From assembly GCF_009569385.1 (NCBI RefSeq), contig NZ_WBOF01000001.1, forward strand, positions 3,792,001 to 3,856,000: a stretch of 64,000 bases of DNA. The letters run 5' to 3'. Below the pieces are notes generated by a model. That model ran no database searches, was not told the DNA's origin, and saw only the letters and a list, made by a program, of their open reading frames with translations. This stretch comes from Streptomyces kaniharaensis (GTDB lineage Bacteria > Actinomycetota > Actinomycetes > Streptomycetales > Streptomycetaceae). Each line of letters begins with the position of its first letter. Positions within the stretch are counted from its first letter, which is position 1. Position numbers and translations under genes: made by a program. Positions 50,903 through 60,815 of this stretch are shown in pieces.

Positions 50903-51220
50903 GGGGCAACCGCCCTCTTCCGCTTCCTTTTGGGATGTTTGGACAGCGGGGATTAAGGCTACGCCCCTGACCAGTGATCGCGCAGTCCCCGGGGCTCATG
51001 CGTCGCCCAGATCACAGTCCTGACCTGCACTTTGGCCGAAAACGTGCGTTAGAAAGCCGCGTCTGAGGGGAAGAGATCAGGTCCGATCGGCCCGCATACC
51101 CGGGCGAAATCGGACAAAACCTCGACGGAATCCTCTAACGATCTTCGTATACGTCTGTGTCGGATCTGTGACACAAGTCCCGGCGCGAACGGCTGCACGA
51201 TCCCACGAAATCGCCGCCGC
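50903..51220. other. 318-nt intergenic region upstream of kgd
   Basis: No gene is supported. It should contain the kgd promoter and the 3' end of the histidine kinase transcript. A GTATAC palindrome at about 51148 and a TGTGACACA element near 51168 are visible, but neither fits a convincing known operator. Confidence 0.4.
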
Positions 51221-52351
51221 TCAGCGCTGACCGGGCAGCCGGACCTCGATCCGGCAGCCCCGCGGGGACTCCGCGACCGCGATCCGCCCGCCGTGCAGGT
51301 CCACCGCCCAGCGGGCGATGGCCAGGCCCAGCCCGGTGCCGCCGTCGGCGCCGGGCCCCTTGGCGGTGGCGGTGCCGGCGCGGCTGAACCGCTCGAAGAC
51401 CCGGCTGCGGTCGGCCGGCGGGATGCCCGGGCCCTCGTCCTCGACCTCCAGCAGCAGGCCACCGGGCTCGCCGTCGGGCCGGGCGCGCACGGTCACGGTG
51501 CCGCCGGGCGGGGAGTGCTTGCAGGCGTTGTCGATCAGGTTGGCGACCACCTGGTGGAGCCGCTCCGGGTCCGCGATGCCGGTCAGGCCGGCCGGGCTGA
51601 CCTCCAGGGCCAGTCGGACGTCCCCGCGCCGGGAGAACGCCCCGCCGGCCGTCGCGCCGTCCACGGTGACCCCGCGCAGGACGCCGTCCAGGAACTCGCG
51701 CACCTCGAAGGGGCGGGCGTCCAGGTCGACCACGCCGTCGTCGATCTTGGACAGGTCGAGCAGGTGGGTGACCAGGCGGCCGAGCCGCTCGGTCTGCTCC
51801 AGTGCGGCCTCCAGGGTCGCCGGATTGGGCTGGACGACGCCGTCGACGACGTTCTCCAGCACGGCGCGCAGTGCGGCGATGGGCGTGCGCAGCTCGTGCG
51901 AGACGTTGGCGACCAGCTCGCGGCGGTGCCGGTCGGCGGCCTCCAGATCGGCGGCCATCTGGTTGAACGTGGCGGCCAGCTCGCCGATCTCGTCGCGCGA
52001 GTTCACCTCGACCCGGCGGCTGTAGTCGCCGGAGGCCATCGCGCGGGCGGCGGCGGTCATCTCGCGCAGGGGGGCGGTCAATCCGTGCGCGAGGAACTGC
52101 ATGAAGAGCAGCGACGCGATCATGGAGAAGACCATGATGATGCGGATCTGGGTCGCCGACTGGATCGCCACCACCACCATGCCGGTGGCGAGGAAGACGG
52201 AGACGATCACGAGCAGGGCGAGTTTGCCCTTGATCGAGCGGACCGGGTCGAGCGGCCGGATGTCGGCCCAGACCCGGCGGGCGGCGCGGGCGGCGAGTGT
52301 CTGCGACCGCGGGCCGTCGGTGTCCCCGTTGCGTTGCTGTGGAAAGGTCAT
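51221..52351 (-). CDS. Two-component sensor histidine kinase
   Basis: 376 aa. Two membrane helices (~43-62 and ~70-90) with almost no external loop, then HAMP (~90-140), HisKA with H152 (VSHELRTPIAALRAVLENVV) and HATPase_c (LHQVVANLIDNACKHSPPGG, VEDEGPGIPPADRSRVFERF, GGTGLGLAIARWAVDLHGG). The short loop implies intramembrane or cytoplasmic sensing. It lies 94 nt after the response-regulator gene, same strand, so they form one pair. Its signal is unknown. Confidence 0.9.
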   Translation of the reverse strand: MTFPQQRNGDTDGPRSQTLAARAARRVWADIRPLDPVRSIKGKLALLVIVSVFLATGMVVVAIQSATQIRIIMVFSMIASLLFMQFLAHGLTAPLREMTAAARAMASGDYSRRVEVNSRDEIGELAATFNQMAADLEAADRHRRELVANVSHELRTPIAALRAVLENVVDGVVQPNPATLEAALEQTERLGRLVTHLLDLSKIDDGVVDLDARPFEVREFLDGVLRGVTVDGATAGGAFSRRGDVRLALEVSPAGLTGIADPERLHQVVANLIDNACKHSPPGGTVTVRARPDGEPGGLLLEVEDEGPGIPPADRSRVFERFSRAGTATAKGPGADGGTGLGLAIARWAVDLHGGRIAVAESPRGCRIEVRLPGQR

Positions 52352-52445
52352 TGGTCCCCTGTGATCCCCCGCGTGCGGATCCCCCCGCAGTGTGCACGGC
52401 GGTTCGGGACACGGGCCCCCCGGAGGCCCGATGCCCGAGGCGCCG

Positions 52446-53189
52446 CTAGGAGAGCGGGGCCTCCAGCGCGTATCCCACGCCGTGGACGGTACGGATCCAG
52501 CTGGCGCCGATCTTCCGGCGCAGCGCCTTGACGTGGCTGTCCACGGTGCGGGTGCCGGACGCGTCGGTCCAGTCCCAGACCTCGGCCAGCAGCTGCTCGC
52601 GGGTGAGCACGGCGCGCGGCTGCGCGGCCAGGCAGGCGAGCAGGTCGAACTCGGTCGGCGTCAGGTGGACGTCGCCCGAGGCGAGCCGGACCCGGCGCTG
52701 CACGTGGTCGATCTCCAGCTCGCCGAAGCGCAGCGAGCCGAGCGCGGGCGTGCGGGCGGCCTGCTGGGCGCGCTCGACGCGGCGCAGCAGCACGTTGACC
52801 CGGGCGGCCAGTTCGCGCATGGAGAAGGGTTTGGTCATGTAGTCGTCCGCGCCCACGCCGAGGCCGACCAGCAGGTCCGTCTCGTCGTCGCGCGCGGTGA
52901 GCATCAGCACCGGTACCGGACGCTGGGCCTGGATCCGGCGGCACACCTCGAGGCCGTCGAAGCCGGGCAGCATGATGTCCAGGACCACCAGGTCAGGCTG
53001 CCAGGTGTGGAAGCCGTCGACGGCGCCGGGGCCGTCGTGGGCCACGGCGACCTTGAAGCCCTCCGCGCCCAGCCGGGCCGCGATCGACTCCGCGATCGTG
53101 GGCTCGTCCTCCACCACCAGCACTCTGCGCTGGCTGCTCACCGTGCCGCCGCTGTTGCTGTTGTCCTGCTGAATTTCTGTCACGGTCAC
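52446..53189 (-). CDS. OmpR-family response regulator
   Basis: 247 aa. Receiver domain with acidic pocket ED (VLVVEDEPTIAESI), phospho-acceptor D71 (LVVLDIMLPGFDG), T and K (MLTARDDETD, DYMTKPFSMREL); winged-helix C-terminus (VHLTPTEFDLLACLAAQPRA, RTVDSHVKALRRKIG). GTG 53189 or 53183 are the likely starts, with GGGGGCGG upstream. It pairs with the kinase downstream. Target genes not evident. Confidence 0.9.
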   Translation of the reverse strand: MTVTEIQQDNSNSGGTVSSQRRVLVVEDEPTIAESIAARLGAEGFKVAVAHDGPGAVDGFHTWQPDLVVLDIMLPGFDGLEVCRRIQAQRPVPVLMLTARDDETDLLVGLGVGADDYMTKPFSMRELAARVNVLLRRVERAQQAARTPALGSLRFGELEIDHVQRRVRLASGDVHLTPTEFDLLACLAAQPRAVLTREQLLAEVWDWTDASGTRTVDSHVKALRRKIGASWIRTVHGVGYALEAPLS

Positions 53190-53742
53190 GCCACCGCCCC
53201 CAGGGCTGCGGGCCGGCCACCTGTGGGGATGGCGGGGCTCCGCTCGTAGTCTTGTTCCGTCGTGGACTGTGTGCCGGGTCCGCCGTCCCGTCGCGTGCGC
53301 GGATCGGAGGGCGGAGGTCGGCCACCCGCTGGTCCCGCGCGCCTCGCAGCGTACGGACAGCGGCTGCCTCCCGGCAGGTGGACCGGGTGATTCCGGCCCG
53401 TGGGCAGGTTCCGGCCCGCTCTCGGACCCACTCACGAGTGGGCACGGGCCGATACCTTACCCGGCGATTTTTCACGGCGTAACGGTACGTATGCATTCGA
53501 GTTGACGCCAAGTCGCCGGTCAGGGCCGCTACTGACGGGTCAATCGGGAGAAGGTCTGGACCAGCGCCGGGAATCCGGCCGGGCGCCCGGTTTGCCGTCT
53601 TCACGGGCTTTTCCCAGCTGGTTCTCAGAACCTCGACGTAACGTGATCACGACTACGCCCCGCCGGGTGGGATTTCCGGCGCGCGCCGGTACGTTTGGGC
53701 AGCGACGGAAGCCGGTGGCTGCGGGCGTGGAGCGGAGGCGGC
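53190..53742. other. 553-nt divergent intergenic region
   Basis: Between the response regulator (minus) and the rhomboid-like gene (plus) I see no convincing coding region. It presumably holds both promoters. The segment is slightly more AT-rich around 53465-53515, where a promoter is most likely. Confidence 0.4.
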
Positions 53743-54537
53743 ATGGCTGGACTGCGGCGAGGTGCCGAACCGGGCGGGCCGGGGCCGTACGCCGGGCCGC
53801 CGTTCGGGATGCTCCGGTACGGGCTGCGCACCGCGGTGGTCGACTGGCTGCTGGCCCGGGTGCCGACGCCGCGCCGCAACCCTTTCGCCCTCGCTTATCT
53901 CGCCGTGGTGGGCGCCACCACGACCTTCGGCAAACTCGCCGATCCCGATCTCGTCCTGCGGCTGCAGGAGGCTTCGAGTTCCGACGGTCACAATCTCCTG
54001 CACCACCCTTTGCGCGCGTTGCTGTTCAGCGGTTTCTGGGTGGCCGGCCAGGTGTGGATGCCGTACCTGTGGGCATTCGCCTTCACCGTCGCCCCGCTGG
54101 AACGCCGGGTCGGGTCCGGGCGGGCGGCGGCGGTGTTCGCGATCGGGCACGTCACGGCGACGCTGCTGTCCCAGGCGGTGGTGATCACCGCCGTGGAGAC
54201 CGGGCGGCTGGAGTCCGCGGCCATGGACTACCTGGACATCGGCGTCAGCTACGGCGTGCTGGCCAGCCTCGGCGCGCTGGCCGGGCTGCTCTCCCGGCGC
54301 GGGCGGCTGCTGGCGCTGGGCGGCGCCGCGGCGCTGATCGCCGAGCAGATCGCCACCGAGAACGACGTGGTCACCGCCGTGGGCCACCCGGTGGCGGTGC
54401 TCACCGGGGTAGTGCTGTGGCGCTGGCTGCGACGCGGGCCCGGGCGCCGGCTGCGGCCGGCCCCCGTCGAGGCGCCGGGGGTCGGATCCGCGCCCGCTCC
54501 CTCGCCCGGCGGAGCGCCCGTGCTGGACGCGGGCTGA
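53743..54537 (+). CDS. Rhomboid-like membrane protein
   Basis: 264 aa with about six membrane helices. The arrangement fits the rhomboid fold: GVSYGVLASLGALAG carries a GxSxG motif with candidate Ser169, and TAVGHPVAVLTGVVLW carries candidate His215 in the last helix. Canonical rhomboids have GxSG, so protease activity is plausible but not certain. ATG 53743 is preceded by GGAGG; the earlier ATG at 53695 is not. The C-terminal tail is Pro/Ala-rich. Confidence 0.75.
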   Translation: MAGLRRGAEPGGPGPYAGPPFGMLRYGLRTAVVDWLLARVPTPRRNPFALAYLAVVGATTTFGKLADPDLVLRLQEASSSDGHNLLHHPLRALLFSGFWVAGQVWMPYLWAFAFTVAPLERRVGSGRAAAVFAIGHVTATLLSQAVVITAVETGRLESAAMDYLDIGVSYGVLASLGALAGLLSRRGRLLALGGAAALIAEQIATENDVVTAVGHPVAVLTGVVLWRWLRRGPGRRLRPAPVEAPGVGSAPAPSPGGAPVLDAG

Positions 54538-54628
54538 CTCGTTCGCGTGGTTTTTGACGGACCGTTCCACAGGCTTTCTTGTTCGCTCACGGCGAACACA
54601 GGGCGGGGAACATTCGGCCGTCGCCAAG

Positions 54629-54649
54629 CCTTAGTCAGGTCGACTCAAG
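54629..54649 (+). promoter_or_regulatory. HAIR-like HspR operator upstream of lon
   Basis: CCTTAGT-N7-ACTCAAG compares with the HAIR consensus CTTGAGT-N7-ACTCAAG: the right half is perfect, the left half 5 of 7, and the spacing exact. It is 21 nt upstream of the lon start. HspR control of lon is known in Streptomyces lividans. Confidence 0.72.
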
Positions 54650-54670
54650 TTCACTGACTGGGGAGAGATC

Positions 54671-57079
<2,409 letters not shown>

Positions 57080-57164
57080 CGGGCGCTCCGGCGGAATTGC
57101 GCCGGGCGACCGCGACTGGCGGCGACTGACCGGGGGACGGCATCACGCGTGCGACACTGCGGAG

Positions 57165-57728
57165 ATGCCGTCCCCCACTCAGCGCGTCCTGGCCAGGGTG
57201 CCGGCCCGGCTGCGCCCGTTCCTGGTGCGGCACCGCAGGCTGGTGAAGTTCCTGCTGGTCGGAGGCACCTGCTTCGCGCTGACCACGGTGATCAACTTCG
57301 AGCTGAAGTTCACCGTCCTGGCACACAAGCCGGTGGTCGCGCTGACCGTCGCGACCGTGATCGCCACCGTCGTCTCCTACGTCCTCAACCGCCAGTGGGC
57401 CTTCCGGGCCGGCGGGCGGCAGCGGGAGGCGCTGCTGTTCTTCCTGGTCAGCGCGGTGGCGATCGGCGTCAACGACGTGCCGCTGGTGATCTCGCGGTAC
57501 GTCCTGGACCTGCGTGAGCCGTACGTCAGCTCCTTCGTCCAGGAGGTCGCGGACTTCCTCAGCGGCATGATCGTCGGCACCTTCGTCGCCATGCTGTTCC
57601 GCTTCTGGGCGATGCAGCGCTGGGTGTTCACCCGGCTCGCCGAGCCCGCCGTCACCGGGGCGCAGCCCTCCGTCGACCCCGGTTACGCTGCACATGAGGC
57701 GTCTCGGGAGACACCCAGGGCGAGATGA
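57165..57728 (+). CDS. GtrA family membrane protein
   Basis: 187 aa with four membrane helices (KFLLVGGTCFALTTVINFEL, VVALTVATVIATVVSYVLNR, REALLFFLVSAVAIGVNDVP, a final helix around FLSGMIVGTFVAMLFRFWAM). The GtrA pattern (RFLLVGG and YVLNRQWAFR) indicates a flippase-like partner in polyprenyl-linked sugar transfer. ATG 57165 seems leaderless (GACACT 6 nt upstream). The stop overlaps the ROK gene ATG by 4 nt. Confidence 0.85.
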   Translation: MPSPTQRVLARVPARLRPFLVRHRRLVKFLLVGGTCFALTTVINFELKFTVLAHKPVVALTVATVIATVVSYVLNRQWAFRAGGRQREALLFFLVSAVAIGVNDVPLVISRYVLDLREPYVSSFVQEVADFLSGMIVGTFVAMLFRFWAMQRWVFTRLAEPAVTGAQPSVDPGYAAHEASRETPRAR

Positions 57729-58969
57729 GCGGGGTGAGCGGCGTGACCGCGATGCGCGAGCCGGACGGTGTCCGGACCGGACCCGCCAGCCAGCAGGGGA
57801 TGCGCCGGGCCAACCTGGCCCTGGTGCTCGGAGTGATCGCGCGCGCCCCGCGCTCCCGTGCCGAGGTCGCCGCCGAGACCGGGCTGACCAGGGCGGCGGT
57901 CTCCTCGCTCGCCGAGGAGCTGATCACCGGTGGCCTGGTGGTCGAGGAGGGCCCGGCCACGCCCAGCGGCAAGGTCGGCCGGCCCGGCACCGCGCTCGGT
58001 CTCAACCCGCGCGGCCCCGGCGGCCTCGGCGCCGAGATCGGCGTGGAGCACCTCGGCGCCTGCGCCGTGGACCTGCGCGGCGAGGTCCGGGCCTGGCGCC
58101 GCCAGGAGATCCGCAACCGCGGCCGCACGCCCGCCGCCGTCCTGGCGGACCTGGCCGAACTGCTGCGCCGGGCCGTCGCCGAGGCGGGCCTGCGCCCGGC
58201 CGGGCTGGCGCTCGCCGTCCCGGGGCTGGTCGGCAGCTCCGGCGGGGTGCTCCAGCGGGCCGCCAACCTGGACTGGCGGGATGTCCCGCTCGCGGCCGAG
58301 CTGCGGCTGGCACTGCGCGCGGCCGGCTCGGAGGACCTGGCCGAGCTGCCGATCGAGGCGGACAACGAGGCCAACCTGGGCGGGCTCGCCGAACTCTGGC
58401 TGGGCGGCGGCTCGGACCACTTCCTGCACGTCTCCGCCGAGGCCGGCGTCGGGGCGGCGATCGTGATCGGCGGCCGGCTGCTGCGCGGCGCGCGCGGTTA
58501 CGCGGGTGAGCTCGGCCACGTGCCCGTCCGCCCGGACGGGCCGCGCTGCGTGTGCGGCGCACACGGCTGCCTGGAGCAGTACGCGGGGGAGACGGCCGTG
58601 CTGCGCGCGGCCGGGCTGGAGGGCATCCGGGGCGACTGGGTGGCGCTGCTCGCCGAGCGCGCCGAGGCCGGGGACGCGGAGGTGCGCGAGGCGCTGGCCG
58701 GGGCCGGGGCGGCGCTGGGCATCGCGGTTTCCGGTGCGGTCAACCTGCTGGACCCGGCCGAGGTGGTGCTGGGCGGCGGCTACGCCCAGCTGGCGCCCTG
58801 GCTGCTGCCCGCGATGCGGGCCGAGCTGGCCGCCCGGGTGACCGTCCGGCCCTGGTCGGACGACCGGCTGACGGTCTCCCGGCTCGGCCGGCGCGGGCCG
58901 CTGCTGGGCGCCGCCGTGGGCGTGGTGCGCGCCATCGTCGTGGACCCCGGCCGGCTGGCGGGCGGCTGA
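57725..58969 (+). CDS. ROK family transcriptional regulator
   Basis: 414 aa. N-terminal winged helix (RRANLALVLGVIARAPRSRA, TGLTRAAVSSLAEELITGG) then a ROK sugar-kinase-like domain with the zinc motif CVCGAHGCLEQYA and the E-x-GH signature GYAGELGHVPV. NagC/Mlc-like regulators of this type respond to sugars. It overlaps the GtrA gene (ATGA), an unusual pairing that suggests a link with glycan precursors. Target unknown. Confidence 0.88.
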   Translation: MSGVSGVTAMREPDGVRTGPASQQGMRRANLALVLGVIARAPRSRAEVAAETGLTRAAVSSLAEELITGGLVVEEGPATPSGKVGRPGTALGLNPRGPGGLGAEIGVEHLGACAVDLRGEVRAWRRQEIRNRGRTPAAVLADLAELLRRAVAEAGLRPAGLALAVPGLVGSSGGVLQRAANLDWRDVPLAAELRLALRAAGSEDLAELPIEADNEANLGGLAELWLGGGSDHFLHVSAEAGVGAAIVIGGRLLRGARGYAGELGHVPVRPDGPRCVCGAHGCLEQYAGETAVLRAAGLEGIRGDWVALLAERAEAGDAEVREALAGAGAALGIAVSGAVNLLDPAEVVLGGGYAQLAPWLLPAMRAELAARVTVRPWSDDRLTVSRLGRRGPLLGAAVGVVRAIVVDPGRLAGG

Positions 58970-58974
58970 CACGA

Positions 58975-59005
58975 CCGTGCCCCCGGCGGTCGGCCGGGGG
59001 CACGG
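58975..59005. terminator. Bidirectional terminator between ROK and DUF3533 genes
   Basis: CCGTGCCCCCGG (58975-58986) pairs with CCGGGGGCACGG (58994-59005) between convergent genes. Confidence 0.82.
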
Positions 59006-59023
59006 ACGCTCCTGCGCGGGGGC

Positions 59024-60061
59024 TCAGGCCTCCGCGACCAGCTCCCGGCCGCCGGAGCGGGGGCCGCGCAGCACGGCGAGGAAGGTGACCGCGACGCCGA
59101 GCAGGGCCCACACGGCGAGCACCGCGATCGGCATCGCGAGGTTGGTGGAGCCGAAGTAGGCGATCGACTTGGCCGCGCTGGTGCCGGCGCCGTTCGGGAT
59201 CCACGCGCCGATCGCCCGCCAGAACGGCGGCATCATCGGCGCGGGGTAGACCCCGCCCGCGCTCGGGTTGCCGAGCACGACGAAGACCAGCACCGCGATG
59301 CCGATGCCGATGATGTCGAACAGGCACTGCAGCGCCATGGTGAAGGCGCCGACCGTGAACACCACGAGCGCGCCCAGCGCCGACAGGCCGATGCGCGAGC
59401 CGGGCAGCGCGTCCAGGACCGGCCCGGCGATCAGCGTGCCGAGGACGCCGGCCGCGATCGAGTACAGCGCCAGCACGCCGAGCCGGATCACCGCGCGGTG
59501 GGTGTTGGCCGGCTTGGAGCCGGCGCTGATGCCGAGGATCGAGGCGACCAGGTAGCCGCCGACGCACCAGCCGATGACCAGGTAGAAGGCGGAGAGGCCG
59601 TTGGTGTCGCCCTTGGCGAGCGGGGCCACGTCCTCGACCTTGACCGTGCGGCCCTGGGTCTTCTCCAGTGCGACCGTGATGGTCTCGGCGGCCCGGGCGG
59701 CGGACGTGCCGCGGGCGCTGCCGGTCAGCAGGGTGTCCTCGGTGCCGGCCGGGTTCACGACCAGCGCGGCGTAGATCTTCTGGTCCTTGATCTGCTGGGC
59801 GGCGGTGTCGGCGTCCGGCGCGGTGACGGCCTTGACGGCGTCGTCCGGCACCGAGTCCAGCGCCTGGACCAGCTTGGGGGAGACCTGGGGCGGAGCGACC
59901 ACCGCGATCGACAGGTTGTGCGGGGTCGGGTGGTGCAGCGCCCCGACGTACGAGGTGATGAAGCCGATCTGGAGCAGCAGCACGGCGATCACCAGCAGCG
60001 CCGCGCGCGGCGTGACCGCTCCCTTCAGTTCGGCGACGAAACCCTGCCCCGGGGCGGCCAT
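59024..60061 (-). CDS. DUF3533 / ABC-2-like membrane protein
   Basis: 345 aa. The first helix (AALLVIAVLLLQIGFITSYV) is followed by a ~130-residue extracytoplasmic domain and about five C-terminal helices, the YhgE/Pip-like or DUF3533 layout. Possible export or phage-infection-type envelope role; substrate unknown. ATG 60061 is chosen because AAGGAG lies 6 nt upstream. It is divergent from a marR gene, with a perfect palindrome between them, so it is probably a MarR target. Confidence 0.8.
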   Translation of the reverse strand: MAAPGQGFVAELKGAVTPRAALLVIAVLLLQIGFITSYVGALHHPTPHNLSIAVVAPPQVSPKLVQALDSVPDDAVKAVTAPDADTAAQQIKDQKIYAALVVNPAGTEDTLLTGSARGTSAARAAETITVALEKTQGRTVKVEDVAPLAKGDTNGLSAFYLVIGWCVGGYLVASILGISAGSKPANTHRAVIRLGVLALYSIAAGVLGTLIAGPVLDALPGSRIGLSALGALVVFTVGAFTMALQCLFDIIGIGIAVLVFVVLGNPSAGGVYPAPMMPPFWRAIGAWIPNGAGTSAAKSIAYFGSTNLAMPIAVLAVWALLGVAVTFLAVLRGPRSGGRELVAEA

Positions 60062-60118
60062 CCACATCTCCTTGCGTATCGGGTGAATACGGATACAACG
60101 GATACTTCGAGAAACCAA

Positions 60119-60137
60119 TACTTCATATCATGAAGTA
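60119..60137. promoter_or_regulatory. Perfect palindrome between DUF3533 and marR genes
   Basis: TACTTCAT-ATC-ATGAAGTA is an 8-bp perfect inverted repeat, 57 nt from the DUF3533 start and 70 nt from the MarR start. It is the likely operator for the MarR protein or another regulator. Confidence 0.7.
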
Positions 60138-60207
60138 GTTGCCCTGTCGCATCCCGCCGGGCCCATGCGCCGCTTTCCGGCCGTCCCCGCTGCGGGATAC
60201 TGGCGCG

Positions 60208-60666
60208 GTGAGTGCGGAGAGTGACGAAGAAGCCCTGCTGGCGGTGGAGCGCGAGGTCGCGCTGATGTTCCGGCGCGGCCGGGCCAGGGTCGCCGAGCTG
60301 TCCCGGCGGGTGCACCCGGAGCTGGAGGGGATGGCGTACAGCATGCTCGGCTACATCGAGCAGGCCGGGCGGGTGCGGGTGACGGACGTCGGCCTGCACT
60401 TCGCGGTGGGCAAGGCCACGGTGAGCCGGCAGATCCGGGCGCTGGAGGAGCTGGGCCTGGTGGCTCGGGAGGCGGATCCGCTGGACCGGCGGGCCGCGTT
60501 CGTCTCGCTGACCGAGGACGGGCGACGGCGCTACCTGACGGCCAGGGATGTCCGGATGCGGCGGGTGCGCGAGGTCCTGGGCGGCTGGTCGCAGGAGGAC
60601 GTGGTCCGCTTCGCGGAGCTGCTGCACCGCTTCAACGACGTCATCGGGGAGCCCTCGGCGGAGTGA
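60208..60666 (+). CDS. MarR-family regulator
   Basis: 152 aa winged-helix MarR protein (VTDVGLHFAVGKATVSRQIR as recognition region, READPLDRRAAFVSLTEDGR as wing). GTG 60208 has no ribosome site but GATACT lies 6 nt upstream, so it is probably leaderless. It sits between a divergent DUF3533 gene and the downstream efflux pump gene, and plausibly represses both, responding to a small aromatic or drug-like ligand. Confidence 0.88.
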   Translation: MSAESDEEALLAVEREVALMFRRGRARVAELSRRVHPELEGMAYSMLGYIEQAGRVRVTDVGLHFAVGKATVSRQIRALEELGLVAREADPLDRRAAFVSLTEDGRRRYLTARDVRMRRVREVLGGWSQEDVVRFAELLHRFNDVIGEPSAE

Positions 60667-60752
60667 CCGGGGAGGCTGGGGCGGTGTGACGGGCGAGCCC
60701 GGCGGGGCCCGTGTGGTGCGGGTTCCGGCCGGGCTTTACTTCGGCTTGAAGA

Positions 60753-60771
60753 AAGTTGCCTTAGTCAACCA
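60753..60771. promoter_or_regulatory. Upstream copy of the efflux-gene operator
   Basis: AAGTTGCCTTAGTCAACCA is a degenerate copy (15 of 19 positions) of the palindrome at 60782-60800, centred 29 bp upstream. Confidence 0.6.
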
Positions 60772-60781
60772 TCTGGGCTTA

Positions 60782-60800
60782 TGGTTGCCTAAGGCAACCA
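60782..60800. promoter_or_regulatory. Perfect palindrome before the DHA2 efflux gene
   Basis: TGGTTGCCTAAGGCAACCA is an 8-bp perfect inverted repeat with a TAA centre, ending 15 nt before the start codon. The TTGCC-TAA-GGCAA core is typical of MarR-family operators. Confidence 0.75.
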
Positions 60801-60815
60801 AGTGTGAGGATCCGG

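Noticed and set aside
47054..50956. A 1300-codon open frame on the plus strand opposite kgd
   Set aside because: Antisense artefact of third-position GC bias; composition is Val/Gly/Arg/Leu-rich without motifs, while the minus-strand frame is an unmistakable Kgd.
50980..51030. TGTGATCT near 51017 (minus strand) as a CRP site for kgd
   Set aside because: Only one half-site is present; no TCACA arm at the required spacing.
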